A stretch of DNA of 49,643 nucleotides from Arcobacter sp. (GCA_020723085.1 DYJN01000009.1:31486-81128), one strand, 5' to 3'. Positions 17,934-27,042 are shown, counted from the first letter of the stretch. Notes: generated from the sequence alone by a model not told the origin. Numbers and translations are program-made.

Positions 17934-18638
17934 ATGCCAGAGGCCTGGGGACTGAACCGCAGAGAAATCAGAGAACTGAGCCGCCTCAGCACGCCGGAGC
18001 GCGTGCAGCGTTTCCTCGACGTGCTGGCATATAACCACGCCACGGATCCGCACACCTGTTTTTCGCCCCGTCAGGTCCTGCGCCACCGCCGGGCCCACTG
18101 CATGGAGGGCGCCCTGCTCGCCGCAGCCGCCTTCCGGCTCGCAAGCCGCCCGCCGCTGATCGTCGATCTGGCCGCCGTGCGCGACGACGACCATGTGCTG
18201 GCCGTTTTCCGGGCGGGCCGGGCGTGGGGCGCCGTGGCCAAGTCCAGCTATTCCGGCCTGCGGTTCCGCGATCCCGTCTACCGCACGTTGCGGGAGCTTG
18301 TGATGAGCTACTTCCCGCACTACTACAATCCGGAAGGCGAGAAGACCCTGCGCTCGTATTCACGCCCCGTGAATCTGGCGCGCTTCGACGCGCTCGGCTG
18401 GATGGCGAGCGAGGAAGACGTCTGGTATATCCCCGAATACCTGGTTCAGGCGCCGCACATCCGGCTTCTGACGCCCGCTCAGGTCCGCCGTCTCGCGCCG
18501 GTGGACGGCCTGCTATATCAGGCGGGCATGGTGGGGCGTTCGCTCGACGCGGCATCACTCAGGGCGCGCGGGCCACAGGTCCCGCAGCGATTGCGGCGCG
18601 GTCAGCTCGCGCCAGTGCGCCTCGAAGCGCTCCGATAA
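17934..18638 (+). CDS. Transglutaminase-like (papain-fold) protein
   Basis: 234 residues. HCMEGALLAAAAF (Cys56) and DDDHVLAVF (His87) match the Cys-His core of bacterial transglutaminase-like proteins, and WGAVAKSSYSGL follows in the usual order. No signal peptide is visible, so it is probably cytosolic. It starts 13 bases after the M16 pair and may be co-transcribed. The last ~28 residues (from LRARGPQV on) are Arg-rich and unlike the rest. They lie entirely over the convergent kinase-like gene, so the original stop may have been lost. Activity (protease, amidase or crosslinking) cannot be assigned. Confidence 0.72.
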   Translation: MPEAWGLNRREIRELSRLSTPERVQRFLDVLAYNHATDPHTCFSPRQVLRHRRAHCMEGALLAAAAFRLASRPPLIVDLAAVRDDDHVLAVFRAGRAWGAVAKSSYSGLRFRDPVYRTLRELVMSYFPHYYNPEGEKTLRSYSRPVNLARFDALGWMASEEDVWYIPEYLVQAPHIRLLTPAQVRRLAPVDGLLYQAGMVGRSLDAASLRARGPQVPQRLRRGQLAPVRLEALR

Positions 18639-19421
18639 TTCCGGAGCTCCGGCCAGGATTTCCTCCAGCCCGAACTGCCGCCCGGCCGGCCCGTTTCTCG
18701 CCACGGAGGCCAAGTGCCGCTCGACGTCCTCCCATCGGTCCGTCAATCCGCCGGAGTCGATCAGCACGACGCGGCTCTGGATGACGCCGAAATTCTTCAG
18801 GTGTGCGTCCACGGAGAACACGCCGCGGCGCCATCCGGCGCGCCGCAGTTCCAGGAGCCGCTCCAGCCAGCGCTCCACCTCGCCCCAATCACCTTGCGCC
18901 GCCAACTTCTTCAGCCGGTCGTAAAGCGTCTCTTCCACCCGTTCGGTGGCCTCGGTCACCACCAGCCAGCCGGGCCACCCGGCGACCTTCACGAGCGTCG
19001 GCGGAAAGGTCACGGTCTCCGGCACCAGCGACGTGCCCGACAGGTGTTTCACGGCGAGGTACTCGCCCCGCACGTCACGGTGGACAAATTTCTGCCACAC
19101 CCGGCCCCAGTGCGTGCTGAACCAGACGCCGCGCGGCACCACCGCTACGGCCGCCTGCAACGCCATCCGCAGCACCCGCAGCGGCGCCGACGGATGCGAA
19201 AACCACTTCGCGGTCATGCTGCGCGGCAGCCAGCGCTCCAGCCGTTTCATCATCCGCCAGATCAGGATCAACGCGATGATTTCGCTCGCGCCCCGCTCCC
19301 GCTTCACCACCCAGTGCTCGCTGGCGTAGACCACTTTGCCCACGCCTTCTCCGATCCGCTTCAGCCTGGCGCGCGTCAGTTCCTCCGGCGCCGCGTCAAG
19401 GGCCTGCAACGGCGTCCGCAT
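18555..19421 (-). CDS. Kinase-fold phosphotransferase (LPS-kinase/protein-kinase-like)
   Basis: 288 residues. SVDAHLKNFGV near residue 203 matches a catalytic loop (Asp, then Asn), and VVLIDSGGLTD about 11 residues later matches the metal-binding DFG-type motif. WVVKRERG near residue 37 could carry the ATP-binding Lys. The overall pattern recalls Kdo/WaaP-type lipopolysaccharide kinases, but small protein-kinase-like enzymes are not excluded. The ATG at 19421 has AGGAGAAG upstream. Its last 84 bases overlap the convergent transglutaminase-like gene. Confidence 0.72.
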   Translation of the reverse strand: MRTPLQALDAAPEELTRARLKRIGEGVGKVVYASEHWVVKRERGASEIIALILIWRMMKRLERWLPRSMTAKWFSHPSAPLRVLRMALQAAVAVVPRGVWFSTHWGRVWQKFVHRDVRGEYLAVKHLSGTSLVPETVTFPPTLVKVAGWPGWLVVTEATERVEETLYDRLKKLAAQGDWGEVERWLERLLELRRAGWRRGVFSVDAHLKNFGVIQSRVVLIDSGGLTDRWEDVERHLASVARNGPAGRQFGLEEILAGAPELSERFEAHWRELTAPQSLRDLWPARPE

Positions 19422-19540
19422 TGGCTTCTCCTGCCATCACGTTCTGGCCAGAGAATACCATTTCTGCCTCTGGAAACAAGCCTGTTATGCTGGGAGTTCA
19501 ACTCCTCTTCGCCCGGCCTCCGGCAAGGGTCCCTGCTTTC

Positions 19541-20716
19541 ATGGCGCACGCCGATTCCTTCGTCCCGACCGCCGGGCGGAAGCCCCGCCTGCGATTCGAC
19601 CGCCATGAGTTGTCGGGCGCCTTCGGCGACATGGGTACGGACCTGCCCTTGCTCGTGGGCATGATCCTGGCCGCACGGCTGGATTCCGCCGGCGTCCTGT
19701 CTGCATTCGGCCTGATGCAGATCCTGACCGGCATCTGGTACCGCATGCCCATGCCCGTGCAGCCGCTGAAGGCCATGGCCGCACTCGTCATCGCCCAGAA
19801 ACTCCCAGCGGCCACTCTGTACGGCGGCGGGCTGGCGATCGGAGTGGTGATGCTGGCGCTGTCGCTTTCCGGCGCCATCACGTGGGTCGCCCGCATCGTT
19901 CCCAAACCGGTGGTGCGCGGCATCCAGTTGGGGCTCGGGCTTCAGCTCGCCTCCATCGCGCTGAAAGACTACGTCCGTTCGGATGGCACGGCGGGTTGGG
20001 TCCTCGCCGCCGCGGGCTTTGCGCTGACTCTCATTCTGATGCGCCTGAGCCGGTTCCCCGCCGCCGCCGCCATCATCGCGCTCGGCCTCGCCTACGCCTT
20101 CGCCTTCAAGCTTTCCGGCGGCGACTTCGCCCGCGCCGCCGGCTTCCGCCTGCCGCAGTGGCACGCCATCACATGGCCCGACATCTGGACCGGGTTCCTC
20201 GTTCTCTCCCTGCCGCAACTGCCGCTCTCCCTCGCCAACTCGGTGCTCGCCACCCGCCAGGTGGCCGCGGATCTGTTCCCCCAGCGGCCGGTCACGGTCC
20301 GGCAGATCGGCATCACGTATTCGCTGATGAATCTCATCAATCCATTCCTCGGCGGAGCGCCGACCTGCCATGGCTCCGGCGGCATGGCGGGCCACTACAC
20401 TTTCGGCGGCCGGACGGGAGGATCGGTGGTCATTTACGGCTCCATTTTTCTGATTCTTGGGCTATTTTTCAGCAGCGGATTCCGGACAATCATAGAGATT
20501 TTCCCGCTCCCGGTGCTGGGCGTGCTCCTGCTCTTTGAGAGCCTCGCCCTGATCCTGCTGGTGCGCGACACCGCTCCGGAGCGCGCGGACTTCGCCGTGG
20601 CGGCGCTTGTCGGTCTTGCCGCGCTGGTTCTGCCGTACGGCTATGTCATCGGCCTGGTGGCGGGCACGCTGCTGCACGCGGCCGCCCACCGCGGCTGGAT
20701 CGCCTTCGGCCGCTGA
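19541..20716 (+). CDS. MOT1-type molybdate/sulfate transporter
   Basis: 391 residues from the ATG at 19541. In-frame ATG 19487 and TTG 19421 are alternatives, but the extra residues are unlike the family. About 10-12 hydrophobic helices. LSGAFGDMGTDLPLLVGM and MPMPVQPLKAMAA are the two signature stretches of the plant/bacterial MOT1 family, a branch of the sulfate permease superfamily with high molybdate affinity. Later, LINPFLGGAPTCHGSGGMAGHY is also typical. No molybdopterin genes are nearby. It is divergent from the kinase-like gene across about 120 bases, which probably hold both promoters. Confidence 0.88.
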   Translation: MAHADSFVPTAGRKPRLRFDRHELSGAFGDMGTDLPLLVGMILAARLDSAGVLSAFGLMQILTGIWYRMPMPVQPLKAMAALVIAQKLPAATLYGGGLAIGVVMLALSLSGAITWVARIVPKPVVRGIQLGLGLQLASIALKDYVRSDGTAGWVLAAAGFALTLILMRLSRFPAAAAIIALGLAYAFAFKLSGGDFARAAGFRLPQWHAITWPDIWTGFLVLSLPQLPLSLANSVLATRQVAADLFPQRPVTVRQIGITYSLMNLINPFLGGAPTCHGSGGMAGHYTFGGRTGGSVVIYGSIFLILGLFFSSGFRTIIEIFPLPVLGVLLLFESLALILLVRDTAPERADFAVAALVGLAALVLPYGYVIGLVAGTLLHAAAHRGWIAFGR

Positions 20717-20737
20717 AACACCCCCGCCGGACAGCGC

Positions 20738-21688
20738 CTACTGCACGGGGATTTTGCCGCGGTTCGCCTGCACCCATTGCTGGAAAGTCAGCATCGCGGG
20801 GTTCAGCTCCCGGGAAATCCGCGGATCCCTCGCCTTGCAGAATTCCTCGGAGAATTCCGTGTTGAACTGGAACATATTGCCCAGGTCATCGGCGTGCGGA
20901 AATCCCAGTTGCCGGAAGACGGGATGCGGAACGGGTTCGTAGCGCACCGGTTCGCCGGTCGCCTCGCTGAGGCCCGCCGCCATCTCCTCGCCCGTCAGGT
21001 GCTCCGATGCCACGCCCACGCGCGCGCCATGAAACTCCGCGCCGCGCTTCAGGATTCCGTAAGCGCACCGGCCGATGTCTTCCGCCGCAATTCCCGGCAT
21101 TTTCCTGTCAGCCATGGGAAGCGTCAGGACCAGCCTGCCAGCAGAGTCACGGACGGGTCCGAACCCGAAGCGGTTGAAGTTGTCCCGGTAAAAGCTTGTC
21201 AGGAGGTATGTCACCGGAAGCCCGAGACCCGCAAACACGGCATCGGCTTCTCCCTTGGCATCGAAATGCGGGACCTTGTAGCGCCCCATCAGCGTCGGCA
21301 TCCTGCCGTCCTCCAGCGGTACGAATCGCCGCGTGTCCTCGAGCGTCGACCAGATCACATGCCCAAGGCCCGCCTGCTTGGCCGCGTGCGCCATCGCCGA
21401 CGCTTGCGCGGATTCCCTCTCCGGCGAGACATGGTCCCAATAAAATGTGACGCAGTAGGCGGCGGAAGCGCCCTCAAAAGCCCTGGCCAAACTCGCCGGA
21501 TCGTCCACATCGGCGGCTACGACCTCCGCCCCCAGTTCCGCCAGGGCGCGCGCCTTGGCCGAAACCGGATTCCGCGTCAGCGCGCGCACCGCGAACGGGC
21601 TGGCGGGATCGCTCAGGATCGCGCGCGCCAGTCCGCCTCCCTGGGCGCCCGTGGCGCCCGCAATTGCAACGACAGGTTTCCCTTGCAT
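20738..21688 (-). CDS. NmrA-like NAD(P)-binding protein
   Basis: 316 residues from the ATG at 21688, with AGAGGGGA upstream. The longer in-frame reading to 22066 runs into ogt and is rejected. IAGATGAQGGGLARAIL (residues 8-24) is the GxxGxxG nucleotide motif of the atypical short-chain dehydrogenases, and FYWDHVSPERESAQA plus LTSFYRDNF match NmrA/HSCARG proteins, which act as redox (NADPH) sensors or reductases. The usual SDR catalytic Tyr-x-x-x-Lys is not obvious. It is convergent with the MOT1 gene, with only 21 bases between the stops. Confidence 0.88.
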   Translation of the reverse strand: MQGKPVVAIAGATGAQGGGLARAILSDPASPFAVRALTRNPVSAKARALAELGAEVVAADVDDPASLARAFEGASAAYCVTFYWDHVSPERESAQASAMAHAAKQAGLGHVIWSTLEDTRRFVPLEDGRMPTLMGRYKVPHFDAKGEADAVFAGLGLPVTYLLTSFYRDNFNRFGFGPVRDSAGRLVLTLPMADRKMPGIAAEDIGRCAYGILKRGAEFHGARVGVASEHLTGEEMAAGLSEATGEPVRYEPVPHPVFRQLGFPHADDLGNMFQFNTEFSEEFCKARDPRISRELNPAMLTFQQWVQANRGKIPVQ

Positions 21689-21813
21689 CTTTGTGTCCCC
21701 TCTGATTCGCTCAAAGCCATGTCTGCGCCCAGCCTCGCAGGCGGAGGCGCCCCAGAATCGTCTTCCATTCGCCGCGCCGCCCAGGCGGGCGAAAGCCGCC
21801 GCGCGGCTGAGGA

Positions 21814-22308
21814 TCAGCCTTGCGGCAGCGCGGCGCCCTCCAGCTCCAGCAACCTCCGTTTCACTTCCGTGCCCGCGGAGAACCCCGTCAGCGCGCCTCC
21901 GGAGCCGATGAGCCGGTGGCACGGGATAATCACGGGCAGCGGATTTCGTCCCGCCGCAGCGCCCACCGCGCGCGCCGCTCCGGGACGCCCCAGCGCCCGC
22001 GCCACTTCTCCGTACGTCTTCACCTCCCCGAATGGAATCCCGCACAGCGCCTTCCACACTTCGCACTGAAAGTGCGTGCCCTCGAGCTCGAAAGGAACTC
22101 CAAACCGCCTTCGCATCCCGGCTGCGTACTCTTCCAGCTCGACACGCGCCTGCCGGAGCACGGGGGCGTCATCGTTCCGGGCGCCGGGTTCGAACCCCGG
22201 CGGCGGCGACGCTGACTCGCTGAACGCCGCGCGCCGCAGAAGGCCGTCCTCCGCCATCACGAACAGGTGAAGGCCCGGCGCCAGCCTGACGGCGGTCCAT
22301 TCCGGCAT
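21814..22308 (-). CDS. ogt: Methylated-DNA--protein-cysteine methyltransferase
   Basis: 164 residues, normal length. The active-site loop IIPCHRLIG carries the acceptor Cys130. THFQCEVWKAL, IPFGEVKTYGEVARALG (helix-turn-helix for DNA minor-groove binding) and LTGFSAGTEVKRRLLELE are all present. It removes O6-alkyl groups from guanine in a single suicidal transfer. There are 125 bases between its stop and the NmrA-like gene, so co-transcription is possible but not tight. No Ada regulatory domain. Confidence 0.95.
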   Translation of the reverse strand: MPEWTAVRLAPGLHLFVMAEDGLLRRAAFSESASPPPGFEPGARNDDAPVLRQARVELEEYAAGMRRRFGVPFELEGTHFQCEVWKALCGIPFGEVKTYGEVARALGRPGAARAVGAAAGRNPLPVIIPCHRLIGSGGALTGFSAGTEVKRRLLELEGAALPQG

Positions 22309-22341
22309 CCCATCAGCATAGCGCCATGGTCACGAGCCGGC

Positions 22342-23310
22342 TTACCTCCGCAGACTGGCCACGTTGTTCTTGTCCACCAGCAGAGTTCCCGTGTCGATCA
22401 GGACCGGCAGCGGCGCGCGCGGATCGTTGCGGAAATCCGCCGTGAGCGACGCCGGCTTGCGCAGCACGACATCAGCCAGCGCCTTCAGCCCGTAATAGCC
22501 CATCGTGTACGGCTTCTGCGCGATCGTCGCCGCGATCTTGCCCTTTTCAATCCACTCCAGAGTGTTTTGTGTGGCATCCATCGCCACAATCACCTTGCCA
22601 TCGATCCGCGCCCGGTCCAGCACGTCGGCGATCTCCGCGCCCGAGAGGGATTCCAGCGCCACGAAGGCGTCCGGCACCATCTTTTTCTGCACGTATTCTT
22701 CCGCCAGGTCGAAGGCCAGAGTCGGATTGCCCTTCATGTCCTGTATGGCGGCGACTTTGATTCCCGGCGCGGAGTCCAGCACAGCGCGGTAGCCGTCCAG
22801 CCGCTCCTTGACATTCTCCTGGCCCGCAATCGTGAAGAAGACAACCGAGCCTTTGCCGTTCAGCAGCTTCACCAGCAGCCGTCCGCCCATCTGGCCCGCC
22901 TCGTAATTATTCGTGCCGACGAAAAAGAGCCGCCGGCTCTGAGGCGCGTCGGCATCCACGGTCACCACCGGCACGCCGCTTTCCACAGCCGAATTGATGT
23001 CCGGCGTCAACAGCTCCGCGTTGCCGGCGCTCACCAGCACGCCGGAAGGCTTCTTGCCGAGAATCCGCCGGAATTCTTCCCGCTCCGCCTGCGCATCGTA
23101 GGTCTCGGGTCCCACCACCTCTGCCTGAACGCCGAGTTCGCGGGCGGCCGCCAGAAATCCAGCCCCGGCTTCCTGCCAGTAGGGGATCTTGGGGTTCGCG
23201 CAGACCAGGAAATACTTCTCCGTCGTCTGGTGCGCCGGTCCTCCACCGCACCCCGGGAGAACGGCAAGAAAGAGAATGGTCAGGCAACCAGGCAAGAATT
23301 TCCAGTTCAT
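22342..23310 (-). CDS. Periplasmic sugar-binding lipoprotein (RbsB-like), orphan
   Basis: 322 residues. A lipoprotein signal ends in LPGCGGG (lipid-anchored Cys21). The type I periplasmic binding fold is clear from FLVCANPKIPYWQEAGAGF, GVLVSAGN, VPVVTVDAD and the late GYYGLKAL, as in ribose/xylose-type binding proteins. The ATG at 23310 has GAGGAG upstream. No ABC permease or ATPase gene is adjacent, so it must work with a transporter encoded elsewhere or act as a sensor. The gene stands between ogt and a LolA-like exported protein. Confidence 0.92.
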   Translation of the reverse strand: MNWKFLPGCLTILFLAVLPGCGGGPAHQTTEKYFLVCANPKIPYWQEAGAGFLAAARELGVQAEVVGPETYDAQAEREEFRRILGKKPSGVLVSAGNAELLTPDINSAVESGVPVVTVDADAPQSRRLFFVGTNNYEAGQMGGRLLVKLLNGKGSVVFFTIAGQENVKERLDGYRAVLDSAPGIKVAAIQDMKGNPTLAFDLAEEYVQKKMVPDAFVALESLSGAEIADVLDRARIDGKVIVAMDATQNTLEWIEKGKIAATIAQKPYTMGYYGLKALADVVLRKPASLTADFRNDPRAPLPVLIDTGTLLVDKNNVASLRR

Positions 23311-23429
23311 GAGAATCGCTCTCCTCGTTCGAGAATGGCAGCGCCCAGTCTACGCCTCGCATGCAATGGGCACAAGCACTCAGTTCCATTGTCGGGTTTC
23401 GGGCCGGAAAATACCAGACCCGAGGCTGC

Positions 23430-24254
23430 TCACTTGCGTCCGGGACGCAGGTTGCTCCCTTTCGGATCGAGGATCTTCACCCCTGCCGGCAGCGTAAACA
23501 GCTCGTCCCCCAGCCCGCGGTTGAGCGTCACTCGATCGGCGTACATCTCGAAGTTCCGCTCCCCGTTCCGCTCCCGCCGCACCACGAATGGCCACATCAC
23601 GCCCCCGCCCACGTCCCGGTACTTGTCGAAGATCGTCACCTCTTCAATCCGGAACTTCAGTCTCGCGTCGCGCTTCTCCCAGGACTGCCGCACAGGCAGC
23701 TTCGTCGACTGATGGAACCACACGGTCGTCTGCCGGTTCGCTCCGTCGACGATGCGGACCACATTGCACGGCTGGCGGTCCACGATGTCGGTCCCCACAG
23801 GATCAAACGCCATGCCCGGCTCCTTGAGCCGCACGCGCAGGGTGTGCAGCACGTTGTGCAGCAGCGTCTCCCTGTAGGATTCCAGCAACTCCTCCCCCAT
23901 CGGCTTCGCGCCGCGGTAGGTCACCTCCCAGCCGCCGTTCTCGTTATAGATGACATAGACGTCCTCGTTTTTGCCGAACGCCCGCCGTTCGCGCTGTCCG
24001 ATGAAATCCGCCTGCATGGGCTCCGGCGCGGTGAGGTAGCGGATGTAGAACTTCACCCGGCTCATGCCGGAGAGATCTTCCCGGTAGAAGGCGTAGCTGC
24101 GCCCCTCTTCCACCCGGTCGCGCATGGCCAGGAACTTCTCGCCGCCGAGAGCGCGCAGAGCGTCATCGACGACCTGCTTGGCCCACTCCGGCGTCCGCGC
24201 CGCCTGTCCAAACAGGGCGGACGCGCAAACCATCCACAGGACCACCGTGCGCAT
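23430..24254 (-). CDS. Exported LolA/LolB-fold-like protein
   Basis: 274 residues with a signal peptide (about 1-17, ending ALFGQ). An opening helix VDDALRALGGEKFLAMRDR is the common start of acidobacterial outer-membrane-lipoprotein-sorting-like proteins, and the remaining β-strands (ADFIGQRERRAF, CNVVRIVDG, TTVWFHQSTKLPVRQSW) fit a half-barrel that binds lipid-like ligands. True LolA function is doubtful, since these are often paralogous families of unknown role. It starts 9 bases after the stop of the small membrane protein and probably belongs to that operon. Confidence 0.7.
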   Translation of the reverse strand: MRTVVLWMVCASALFGQAARTPEWAKQVVDDALRALGGEKFLAMRDRVEEGRSYAFYREDLSGMSRVKFYIRYLTAPEPMQADFIGQRERRAFGKNEDVYVIYNENGGWEVTYRGAKPMGEELLESYRETLLHNVLHTLRVRLKEPGMAFDPVGTDIVDRQPCNVVRIVDGANRQTTVWFHQSTKLPVRQSWEKRDARLKFRIEEVTIFDKYRDVGGGVMWPFVVRRERNGERNFEMYADRVTLNRGLGDELFTLPAGVKILDPKGSNLRPGRK

Positions 24255-24263
24255 TCTTCGATT

Positions 24264-24722
24264 CTATCTTTCGCGCAGGCGGCGCCAGATCTCCAGCACA
24301 ACGCCGGGCAGAAGGAGAAAATCCCGCCAGTACGGATGTCCACGCTCTCCGGCCAGGAAAAGTCCGCGCCGCATCATCAGCCACTGTGTGCCCATCGACA
24401 GCGCGGATTGCAGCCAGGAGACCAAGATCCCCGCCCTCCGTCCGCCCGGATTCAACGTCTCGTGCACCATCCACTCCAGCAGGTGCACAGCCACTGGAAC
24501 GCAGGCCATCAGCACCAGCGCCGCCCTCCACCTCGGCTGATGAAACCGGAGACGTTCCGCAAGCGCGCCCGTCGCCCCCGCCAGCGCGGCGAACAGCAGG
24601 AATTGCATGACCGCGCCCGCTGCCATCTCCGAAGCCTCCTTCTGCCAGGAAGCCGCGGCGAAGGGGATGCCCCGGTACAGACCGCTGTTCAGCGCGGTTT
24701 TCCAGTTCCAGAACCGGCGCAT
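24264..24722 (-). CDS. Small membrane protein of unknown function
   Basis: 152 residues from the ATG at 24722, about four hydrophobic segments (MQFLLFAALAGATGAL and ALVLMACVPVAVHLLEWMVH are clearest). The start overlaps the end of the GT4 gene by 34 bases, so translation is probably coupled. A longer frame to 24920 is rejected because it reads through the glycosyltransferase. HETLNPGGRRAG between helices is notable. No family recognised. Its position suggests a partner in lipid or glycan synthesis with the GT4/PHP genes. Confidence 0.65.
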   Translation of the reverse strand: MRRFWNWKTALNSGLYRGIPFAAASWQKEASEMAAGAVMQFLLFAALAGATGALAERLRFHQPRWRAALVLMACVPVAVHLLEWMVHETLNPGGRRAGILVSWLQSALSMGTQWLMMRRGLFLAGERGHPYWRDFLLLPGVVLEIWRRLRER

Positions 24723-25900
24723 GCCACGCACCGCATCCCCTCCGCCGCGTTGGCTCCAAGCGCCGGCGCATCCCGGTAAGATTTCCACACCAGGTCGCCC
24801 ACCGCCTCCCACGTCCGCTTCTCCGCCGCCCGCCGCGCCGCTTCGCCCAGCCTGCGCCGCAGCTCCGGTCTCCGCGCCAGTTCCACCACCGCCTCCCCCA
24901 TCGCCTCCACCGTGCGGCACACCCTGCCCGTGATTCCGTCCGCCACGATCGTCGCCGGACCTCCCGCTGCCATCACGACGCAGGGCACGCCGGAAGCCAG
25001 CGCCTCCTGCACGGCGTTGCCGTACGTGTCGGTTTCGCTGGGGAAGACGAAGACGTCAAAGTTTGCGTATGCCCGCGCCAGCGCCTCGCCCCGCAGCACG
25101 CCCAGGCAACGGGCATTGGGCACGTTCGCCTCCAGCCACCTCCGCTCGGCGCCGTCGCCAGCGATCTCAATGCGGAAATCCCGCTCCCCTGCCTGCTGCA
25201 GCGCCAGACCGGCCGCCCGCAGGCGCCGCACGGATTTCTCCGGTGAAAGCCTCCCCGCATAGCCTACAACCAGGGCGCTCTCTTCCCGCGACCTTTTTCG
25301 AGGGTGGAAGAACCCGCAGTCCACGCCCCGCGGCATCAGCCGCACCGGCCTGCCCGTATCCCGCTCCAGAGCCGCGGCGATTTCGCGGTTCGGCGCAAGG
25401 ATCAGGCGCGCCTGCCGGTAGTACAGCGCCAGCCCCTTCCAGCTCCACGAGCACGCCAGCCGCCGCAACCACGGCGCCGCCCATCCCGGCAGCCGCCAGG
25501 CGGCGTATTCATGTACGTTCGTGTGCCAGCTCATCACCACCGGAAGCTTCAGGCGCCGCGCCGCAAGCGAACCCAGAAAGCCAGTGTGGTTCGGTCCCGT
25601 GATGTGAACGAGTCCGGCGCCGAATTCCCGCAGCGACCGGCAAACCAGGGGGAGGTGGCGGGCGAACAACAGGTCGAATTTCAGTTCGCCCTCGAGCCCG
25701 AGGTGCAGACGGCTGGTTTTAAGGGCAAGCCGCCGGCGCCCTCCCTCTTCCGTCAGTCCCGTTTCCGGCGCGGCGTGAACCACCAGAAACGGCACACCCC
25801 GCCGGCGCGCCTCCTCCTCCAGCATGCGGCAGGTAAGCGCCACTCCATTCACTTCCAGCAGGCTGTCGGCGAACAGAGCGACCCGCGGCCCGGCTGTCAT
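24689..25900 (-). CDS. GT4-family glycosyltransferase
   Basis: 403 residues from the ATG at 25900, which overlaps the PHP gene stop as ATGA. The GT-B fold is readable: an N-terminal FADSLLEVNGVA loop, LVHITGPNHTGFLG, MSWHTNVHEYA, then the donor domain with YAGRLSPEKSVRRL and FPSETDTYGNAVQEALASG (the E-x7-E motif). It resembles the mannosyl/glucosyl transferases that decorate diacylglycerol or phosphatidylinositol. The acceptor is unproven. The C-terminal CVACAGSGTGKPR tail is compositionally different and is shared with the overlapped next gene. Confidence 0.9.
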   Translation of the reverse strand: MTAGPRVALFADSLLEVNGVALTCRMLEEEARRRGVPFLVVHAAPETGLTEEGGRRRLALKTSRLHLGLEGELKFDLLFARHLPLVCRSLREFGAGLVHITGPNHTGFLGSLAARRLKLPVVMSWHTNVHEYAAWRLPGWAAPWLRRLACSWSWKGLALYYRQARLILAPNREIAAALERDTGRPVRLMPRGVDCGFFHPRKRSREESALVVGYAGRLSPEKSVRRLRAAGLALQQAGERDFRIEIAGDGAERRWLEANVPNARCLGVLRGEALARAYANFDVFVFPSETDTYGNAVQEALASGVPCVVMAAGGPATIVADGITGRVCRTVEAMGEAVVELARRPELRRRLGEAARRAAEKRTWEAVGDLVWKSYRDAPALGANAAEGMRCVACAGSGTGKPR

Positions 25901-27030
25901 GCGATCTCCTCCGCCTCGGGCAGCATCTGCCGCATGGCCAGCCGCACGCCGCGCCACTGCGCCGCACGGGCGAGCAGCACGAACAGCCGGATCATCGAAG
26001 GTTCGCGCCCCTCGGGGAACGCCTCGACAAGCGGCTTCGGCTCCCCGTCCGCCGTCCGGTAGAACACGCGGTCGCTCCACCGCACCCAGCCGTAACTGTG
26101 CTCCTGGTGATCGCGCATCACGTCGCACACCGCCGAGATGATCCGCGCCGCCATCGGCTCGCGGTACTGCTTCATCACCAGCACGAGGCTGCCCGCGCCT
26201 CCGCGCAGCTCCCCGGCGAAGCTCTCAAAATCCGGCGCGGAGGTCAGGTTCAAGAGTGCGTTCGGCTCGCAGCCGTGCCGGTCGCCCCCCGAGATGCAAG
26301 GCAGGCGGTAGCGGGCGGCGAGATCCAGCACCCGCCGGTTCTCCCGCCACGGGCGGAGCCCGTTCAGCTCGAGCGCGTGAATCCAGCGCCTGTAACGCGC
26401 CAAAAACTGCTCTGCCATGGCCGCGTGATAATTCACGCCCGCGCCTTTCTCGTCCCAGTAGGGATGGTTGAACACCAACAGGGAGCCGCGCGTCCGGCAG
26501 ATCCATTCCAGCGCCTGCTCCAGCAGAGCCGGCTCCGGCGTGGCGGTGTAGCCCGACATCGCCGCCTGCATGGCGCGCGCCTCCCCCTCGGGCAGGTTGT
26601 GCACGCCCAGATGGATGACCGTGCCCCGCCACGGCACGGTCCATTCGAGGCTGATGGGCGTCGCGCGCCCCTCCTCCAGGACTCTCAGCGCCAGCGGCGC
26701 CTCGATGGAATCATGGTCGGTGATCGAGACCAGCGCCCGCAGCCCGAGGCGCTCGATCTGATCGCGCTCCACGCGCAGCGCTTCCCGCGGACCCAGCGGC
26801 GGCGTCCACCACGCCGCCGAGTAGTCCAGCTCGCGCCCGTGCAGGCGGCGGTAGCGCGCTTCGTAGCGGTCCAGCATCGGGCCAAGCCACGGGCACTCCG
26901 TGCGGCAGCGCGGAATGAAGTCCAGCGGCTCCCGCGAGCACGACGTGTGGCTGTGCAGCGATACCCCCGTCCGCGCTCCGCCGCGCCGCCACCCCTCCTT
27001 CCACTCGAATCGGACCTGCGTGTTTGGCAT
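25897..27030 (-). CDS. PHP-domain phosphoesterase
   Basis: 377 residues. SLHSHTSCS (His26, His28) and SITDHDSIE provide the first metal sites of the polymerase-and-histidinol-phosphatase fold. FNHPYW and SGGDRHG supply the later His/Asp ligands. Such enzymes hydrolyse phosphomonoesters with three metals. The gene heads a coupled trio with a GT4 transferase and a small membrane protein, which suggests it dephosphorylates a lipid- or sugar-phosphate made by that pathway. This is inference from context. The ATG at 27030 has GAAGGCG upstream. Confidence 0.85.
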   Translation of the reverse strand: MPNTQVRFEWKEGWRRGGARTGVSLHSHTSCSREPLDFIPRCRTECPWLGPMLDRYEARYRRLHGRELDYSAAWWTPPLGPREALRVERDQIERLGLRALVSITDHDSIEAPLALRVLEEGRATPISLEWTVPWRGTVIHLGVHNLPEGEARAMQAAMSGYTATPEPALLEQALEWICRTRGSLLVFNHPYWDEKGAGVNYHAAMAEQFLARYRRWIHALELNGLRPWRENRRVLDLAARYRLPCISGGDRHGCEPNALLNLTSAPDFESFAGELRGGAGSLVLVMKQYREPMAARIISAVCDVMRDHQEHSYGWVRWSDRVFYRTADGEPKPLVEAFPEGREPSMIRLFVLLARAAQWRGVRLAMRQMLPEAEEIA

Positions 27031-27042
27031 CGCCTTCAGGCT

